This document shows, piece after piece, positions 15,107-18,252 of a stretch of 18,252 nt of DNA. The position numbers and the translations under genes are program-made. The notes beneath the pieces were generated by a model. It saw nothing but the letters and a program-made list of their open reading frames with translations, ran no database searches and was not told where the DNA came from. The stretch's first letter is position 1; each line of letters opens with the position of its first letter. This DNA comes from Catenibacterium mitsuoka_A (lineage in GTDB: Bacteria > Bacillota_I > Bacilli_A > Erysipelotrichales > Coprobacillaceae): the NCBI RefSeq assembly GCF_964259225.1, contig NZ_CAXVKN010000049.1. One strand, 5' to 3'.

Positions 15107-15490
15107 TTAGACCTGACTTTCAATATATTTTTACATAGTTGCTGATGACACTTCTCCAATGCTACAAGCAAAATAACCATCTGACCAAAATACTTTTTCC
15201 TTCCAATACTGTTTTGATAAGACCGAACTATACTTATGCCATAAGTGGTATGTTGTTTCCTACTTTACAATTTTGAAAATATCACAAACTCTATCTGTTG
15301 TATCGCAACTTAATAAGAAATGTATATGGTCTTTGTCAGTTTCTATCGCAATAATTTCGTAGCCACGAGTATTAGCTATATCGAAAATCTTTTGTTTAAC
15401 ATCATCGGCGACGGTATTTGGTTACTAGAATTATATGTACTTTAAGGCTGTATTTTCGTCTGTTGTGACGATTGTATCTATTATCCGTAG
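15107..15490 (-). pseudogene. tnpA: Degraded IS200/IS605 Y1 transposase (tnpA)
   Basis: Conceptual translation on the minus strand gives recognisable pieces of TnpA: KYSLKVHIILVTKYRRR, then DKDHIHFLLS (the HUH metal-binding motif, about 15318-15335), then YWKEKVFWSDGYFACSIGEV and KYIESQ, which holds the expected nucleophile Tyr. The reading is broken by a TGA at 15403-15405 followed by a frame change, a TAG at 15260-15262 and a TAA at 15131-15133 just before the Tyr. No good start codon remains after the GAGGTG at about 15495. It cannot make an active protein, so the element cannot move without help in trans. Confidence 0.85.
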
Positions 15491-15512
15491 TTCACCTCAA
15501 AAAAATTGATTA

Positions 15513-15542
15513 TCACTATACATATTATATAATATGTAGTGA
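15513..15542. promoter_or_regulatory. Palindromic intergenic region between tnpA and tnpB
   Basis: TCACTA and TAGTGA flank a perfect 16-bp palindrome CATATTATATAATATG, which contains TATAAT on both strands. It is a likely divergent promoter region. Confidence 0.4.
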
Positions 15543-15566
15543 AATATCTATGAAAGGAGTACATCT

Positions 15567-16706
15567 ATGGAACAGATGACTATTACAGCTAAAATTCAAA
15601 TAATCGTAGCTGAAACAGATAAGGTTTTGCTTGATGAAACAATGTCTGTTTATCGTAATGCCTGTAATTATGTTTCAGACTATGTATTCCGCACTCACGA
15701 CTTAAAGCAGTTTTCACTTAATAAAGCTTTGTATTCTACTTTACGAGAAAAGTTTAACCTTAAATCGCAGATGGCTCAGTCTGTTTTGAAGACTGTTATC
15801 GCCAGATATAAGACCATTCTTGAAAATCAGAATGAGTGGATTAAACCATCGTTCAGAAAGCCTCAGTACGACCTTGTTTGGAACAGAGATTATTCCTTAA
15901 CACAAAACCGTTTTTCAATCAACACACTTAATGGTCGCGTGAAGTTATCTTATTTTGCAGATGGAATGTCTAAGTATTTCAATCATACGATTTACAAGTT
16001 TGGTACTGCCAAACTTGTAAGTAAGCATGGTAAATACTATCTGCATATACCAGTTACCTATGAGATTGAAGAAAGTAATATTTCTGACATCTGCAACGTT
16101 GTAGGTATTGACAGAGGTATTAACTTTGTTTTTGCAACTTATGACAGCAAACATAAGTCTGGATTTGTTAGTGGCAAAGCTATTAAACAGAAACGTGCTA
16201 ACTATTCCAAGCTTCGTAAGGAGCTTCAAATGCGACATACGCCATCCTCAAGACGAAGACTAAAAGCTATCGGTCAGCGAGAAAACCGTTGGATGCAGGA
16301 TATTAACCATCAGGTATCGAAGGCACTCGTTGAAAACAACCCAAAGCACACTCTCTTTGTATTGGAAGATTTGTCAGGCATTCGTAATGCTACAGAACGT
16401 GTTAAAACAAAAGACCGTTATGTTTCTGTATCATGGTCTTTCCATGACCTTGAGCAGAAACTAATCTACAAGGCAAAACAGAATCAGTCTTCTGTTATTA
16501 AGGTAGACCCTCGCTATACAAGCCAGTGCTGCCCTTGCTGTGGACACATTGAAAAGTCTAACCGCAATAAGAAGATACATCTGTTTACCTGCAAAAAATG
16601 TGGTTATAAATCTAATGATGACCGCATTGGAGCTATGAATCTGTATCGTATGGGAATAGACTATCTTGCAGATAGCCAAGTACCTAATACAGTTGTAACA
16701 GAGTAA
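15567..16706 (+). CDS. tnpB: TnpB, RNA-guided nuclease of an IS200/IS605-type element
   Basis: TnpB proteins are compact RuvC nucleases, ancestors of Cas12, that cut DNA matching the omega RNA made from the element's right end. The 379 residues carry an apparently complete RuvC site: D182 in GIDRGINFVFA, E267 in FVLEDLSG and D352 in SNDDRIGAMNL. The zinc ribbon has C322/C325 and C342/C345. There are no internal stops. The start is set by AAAGGAG nine bases before the ATG. The partner transposase is dead, so this gene is maintained without an active TnpA in cis. Codon use is somewhat less AT-biased than in the neighbours, consistent with transfer. Confidence 0.92.
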   Translation: MEQMTITAKIQIIVAETDKVLLDETMSVYRNACNYVSDYVFRTHDLKQFSLNKALYSTLREKFNLKSQMAQSVLKTVIARYKTILENQNEWIKPSFRKPQYDLVWNRDYSLTQNRFSINTLNGRVKLSYFADGMSKYFNHTIYKFGTAKLVSKHGKYYLHIPVTYEIEESNISDICNVVGIDRGINFVFATYDSKHKSGFVSGKAIKQKRANYSKLRKELQMRHTPSSRRRLKAIGQRENRWMQDINHQVSKALVENNPKHTLFVLEDLSGIRNATERVKTKDRYVSVSWSFHDLEQKLIYKAKQNQSSVIKVDPRYTSQCCPCCGHIEKSNRNKKIHLFTCKKCGYKSNDDRIGAMNLYRMGIDYLADSQVPNTVVTE

Positions 16707-16856
16707 ACTCTGCTGCAAAGGGTGCTGTCAGCCACCCTATGATGTAACGCCACTTTAGATAGCAATATCTATTGGGGTTAAAGGTCGGAGGTGTAAACCG
16801 TTAGTACGACTGGGCAGTTACAAGCCCATGACCTTTAGGTCGTGTGTAGTTGACAT
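16707..16856 (+). ncRNA. Probable omega RNA (reRNA) scaffold
   Basis: The region from the tnpB stop to the right end is non-coding but strongly structured: GGGTG/CACCC stem directly after tnpB (about 16719-16736), and the right-end hairpin. In this family the RNA begins in the 3' part of tnpB and uses the 16-20 nt beyond the element as guide, which here would be the sequence from about 16857. The exact 5' and 3' ends are not determinable. Confidence 0.55.
16827..16844 (+). repeat. Right-end subterminal hairpin of the IS
   Basis: CATGACC pairs with GGTCGTG across TTTA, with one wobble. It has the same loop as the left-end hairpin. Confidence 0.7.
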
Positions 16857-16882
16857 TGATCCCCTTTTCTGTACTAATATAC

Positions 16883-16901
16883 ATTACTATTATATAGTAA
16901 T
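16883..16901. repeat. Inverted repeat in the stranded nagE leader
   Basis: ATTACTAT and ATAGTAAT are separated by TAT. It lies between the IS right end and the promoter at 16956-16983. It may be an operator or a weak hairpin; its role is unknown. Confidence 0.4.
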
Positions 16902-16925
16902 TGTTTAAAAATAGTTACAAAATAC

Positions 16926-16939
16926 CAAAAGCGGTAACA
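16926..16939 (+). promoter_or_regulatory. cre-like site downstream of the stranded promoter
   Basis: CAAAAGCGGTAACA matches the cre consensus at 12 of 14 positions, missing only the leading TG. It would lie about 10-20 bp after the start site, a roadblock position. Confidence 0.5.
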
Positions 16940-16955
16940 TTTTCATAACGTGGTA

Positions 16956-16983
16956 ATTATACCATTTTAATACCATTATGTAA
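16956..16983 (-). promoter_or_regulatory. Minus-strand promoter, probably the original nagE promoter
   Basis: TTACAT (16978-16983), 16 bp, TATAAT (16956-16961) with an upstream TGG (extended -10). It points toward nagE. The MFS gene ends at the terminator at 17008-17033, so this promoter starts a new unit, and nagE is the first minus-strand gene beyond the IS. Confidence 0.65.
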
Positions 16984-17007
16984 CCCCTAACGTTCATTTT
17001 TCAAGAC

Positions 17008-17033
17008 AAAAAAGGAAGAAACTAATCTTCCTT
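17008..17033 (-). terminator. Terminator of the MFS gene, overlapping its stop codon
   Basis: AAGGAAGA (17012-17019) pairs with TCTTCCTT (17026-17033). The loop contains the TAG stop (17022-17024). On the minus strand it is followed by six T. Confidence 0.85.
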
Positions 17034-18182
17034 CATGAACTTATATGTACATACACCAATAAGAGCACCTACAAGTGTGACAGCCATCGCATAAATCAAC
17101 ATACTTTGTAGTCCTAATGTATCCTGTAAGACACCACCTAAGTAATTACCTAAACAGAAACCAAAACCATTGGCCATCATTGTGATAAGTGTCTGACCTG
17201 CCATCTGATCTGATTCAGATAAAACATCATTACAATAATAGGTATAAGTGGCAAAGAGTAATCCATAAGAACATCCCTGGAAAACCATACCTATTAATAA
17301 GATAAATAGATTAGGTGCTAAAGCAATCAGGAAGTTTCTAAAGATATACATAATGAGTCCAAAAACAATAAGCTTCTCAGGCCCAAATCTTTTCTTTAAA
17401 CGATATGTCATTGTCATAAATGGTGTTTCACTGGCTGCCATAAAGAAGATGGCTATACCGTAGAATGATGAATCTCCACCTAACTTCTTAACAATATTAA
17501 TTAAGTAAGTAGATAAAGATGTTGCACCCGCAATCGCAAAACCAAATCCTAGTAAAAAGAAGAAGAACTTCTTATATTTAGTAATAAGACCAAATGGGTT
17601 GGCTGGTTTTTCTGTTGAAACATTCTTAATAGTAGAATGTGGTAAGACAAATAGGTTAATGATAAATAGAATACTTGAGATAACAAAGACGATATAGATC
17701 ACAGATGGTTCTAGCCATTCGACTAAGTAACCCATTAAAAAGGCACTTGATGCATAAGAGAATGAACCTAGTCCTCTTGCAAGTCCAAAATTAATATCAT
17801 GACCCATCTTGACATAATCCATTGCAAACTGTGATAAGAATGGAACAACACAAGTACTCAAGAATAATAATGCGATATATAGTACCATAACGACTACTTT
17901 AGGTAATGTCATAAAGTAAAGAGCACTAAATGATGCGAATAATATAGCGTAGATTCCTAAAATAACATCATGTGGTGTGAGTGCTTCATACTTATTTGGT
18001 AAGTTAGAGATATTAGCCGAAAGTATAAGCATCATAATACTTCCCATTGCAGTCACTATACCAATTTCTGTATTTGATAAGCCTTTATATTGTAAGAAAA
18101 TAGCTACATAACCAAAAATCGTACAGTTAGTAATCCAATATAAGAACTGGATACAATTGTATTTCATTTGTAAGCGTTTCAT
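17022..18182 (-). CDS. Major facilitator superfamily transporter (MFS_1-like)
   Basis: A 386-residue inner-membrane carrier with about twelve hydrophobic segments in two halves split by a polar loop (HSTIKNVSTEKPANPFG). It resembles the LacY/HcaT-like MFS_1-like group, whose members import sugars, nucleosides or aromatic acids by proton symport. The N-terminal FLYWITNCTIFGYVAIFLQYKGLSNTEIG segment is typical, with an amphipathic loop after helix 1. The substrate cannot be told from sequence. The start at 18182 is chosen because GGAGG precedes it by five bases. A GTG start at 18221 would add an arginine-rich stretch that is really a GC-rich hairpin. It is monocistronic at its 3' end; its promoter lies at or beyond the window edge. 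Confidence 0.88.
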   Translation of the reverse strand: MKRLQMKYNCIQFLYWITNCTIFGYVAIFLQYKGLSNTEIGIVTAMGSIMMLILSANISNLPNKYEALTPHDVILGIYAILFASFSALYFMTLPKVVVMVLYIALLFLSTCVVPFLSQFAMDYVKMGHDINFGLARGLGSFSYASSAFLMGYLVEWLEPSVIYIVFVISSILFIINLFVLPHSTIKNVSTEKPANPFGLITKYKKFFFFLLGFGFAIAGATSLSTYLINIVKKLGGDSSFYGIAIFFMAASETPFMTMTYRLKKRFGPEKLIVFGLIMYIFRNFLIALAPNLFILLIGMVFQGCSYGLLFATYTYYCNDVLSESDQMAGQTLITMMANGFGFCLGNYLGGVLQDTLGLQSMLIYAMAVTLVGALIGVCTYKFMKED

Positions 18183-18198
18183 AATTTCCTCCATTTCC

Positions 18199-18217
18199 CC
18201 GCGCCTTCGTTGCGCGG
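18199..18217 (-). other. GC-rich hairpin in the MFS leader
   Basis: CCGCGC (18199-18204) and GCGCGG (18212-18217) form a perfect 6-bp stem with loop CTTCGTT, directly before the Shine-Dalgarno. It is about 75% GC in AT-rich surroundings. There is no T run, so it is not a terminator. Confidence 0.6.
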
Positions 18218-18252
18218 ACACAAATATATAACCAAACTCAAATCCACCAAAA

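Larger units (their letters stand above)
15048..16856. mobile_element. IS200/IS605-type element with divergent tnpA remnant and tnpB
   Basis: A subterminal hairpin at each end (15061-15082 and 16827-16844, both with a TTTA loop), a degraded Y1 transposase on the minus strand, tnpB on the plus strand and a structured tail after tnpB define the element. Ends are approximate: the family makes no target duplication and has no terminal inverted repeats, so exact edges cannot be read from one copy. It is inserted just upstream of nagE. Confidence 0.85.

Noticed and set aside
15945..16238. Minus-strand ORFs inside tnpB (also 16461-16718)
   Set aside because: They are shadows of a well-supported coding frame with intact motifs.
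16857..16990. A second RAT in the leader on the far side of the IS
   Set aside because: I read the minus strand for GGATTGTTAC and GCAGGCAAAACC-like parts and found none. The PTS operon itself does not appear to be RAT-controlled.

Overview
The window is AT-rich, with short intergenic gaps, Gram-positive ribosome binding sites (AGGAG/GGAGG), a sortase-type surface protein, a LytR-CpsA-Psr protein, two PTS systems and cre-like operators. This fits a gut Firmicute, most likely an Erysipelotrichia/Coprobacillaceae-type bacterium (Catenibacterium-like). The taxonomic call is inference from gene content and composition. Almost every gene lies on the minus strand; the exceptions are three small toxin genes, an IS tnpB and possibly a gene tail at the left edge.

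Layout. 1-187: tail of a probable plus-strand gene and the terminator of the fructose operon. 188-3081: fruK-fruA fructose operon with a clear sigma-A promoter. 3119-4101: an RpiR/SIS regulator with its own promoter and terminator. 4195-5113: two tandem ~440-bp copies of a type I toxin-antitoxin-like element. 5118-6572: an LCP cell-wall ligase. 6797-12055: a 1752-residue secreted GH84 beta-N-acetylglucosaminidase with F5/8C and FIVAR repeats and a wall-sorting tail. 12103-12237: its leader, holding a cre site, a promoter, a ribonucleic antiterminator (RAT) and an overlapping terminator. 12299-12735: a third toxin-antitoxin copy. 12765-15028: a BglG-type antiterminator and a NagE-type PTS EIICB. 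15048-16856: an IS200/IS605-type element with intact tnpB, dead tnpA and a probable omega RNA. 16926-16983: a stranded promoter with cre that probably belonged to nagE. 17022-18182: an MFS transporter.

How the genes work together. The GH84 enzyme would release GlcNAc from host glycans, the NagE-type permease would import and phosphorylate it, and the BglG-type protein (four conserved PRD histidines) would bind the RAT in the GH84 leader to prevent termination. The cre site over the GH84 -35 box adds carbon catabolite repression. The link between this antiterminator and this RAT is inferred from proximity and from the match to the RAT class.

The most unusual content is the three-copy family of small elements. 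Each has a 38-residue hydrophobic peptide behind a near-perfect Shine-Dalgarno. A convergent ~95-nt antisense RNA runs from a strong consensus promoter, and its terminator T-run is encoded by the toxin's own last codons. Inverted blocks would let the 5' and 3' ends of the toxin mRNA pair. Two of the copies sit immediately 3' of a host gene that lacks its own terminator.
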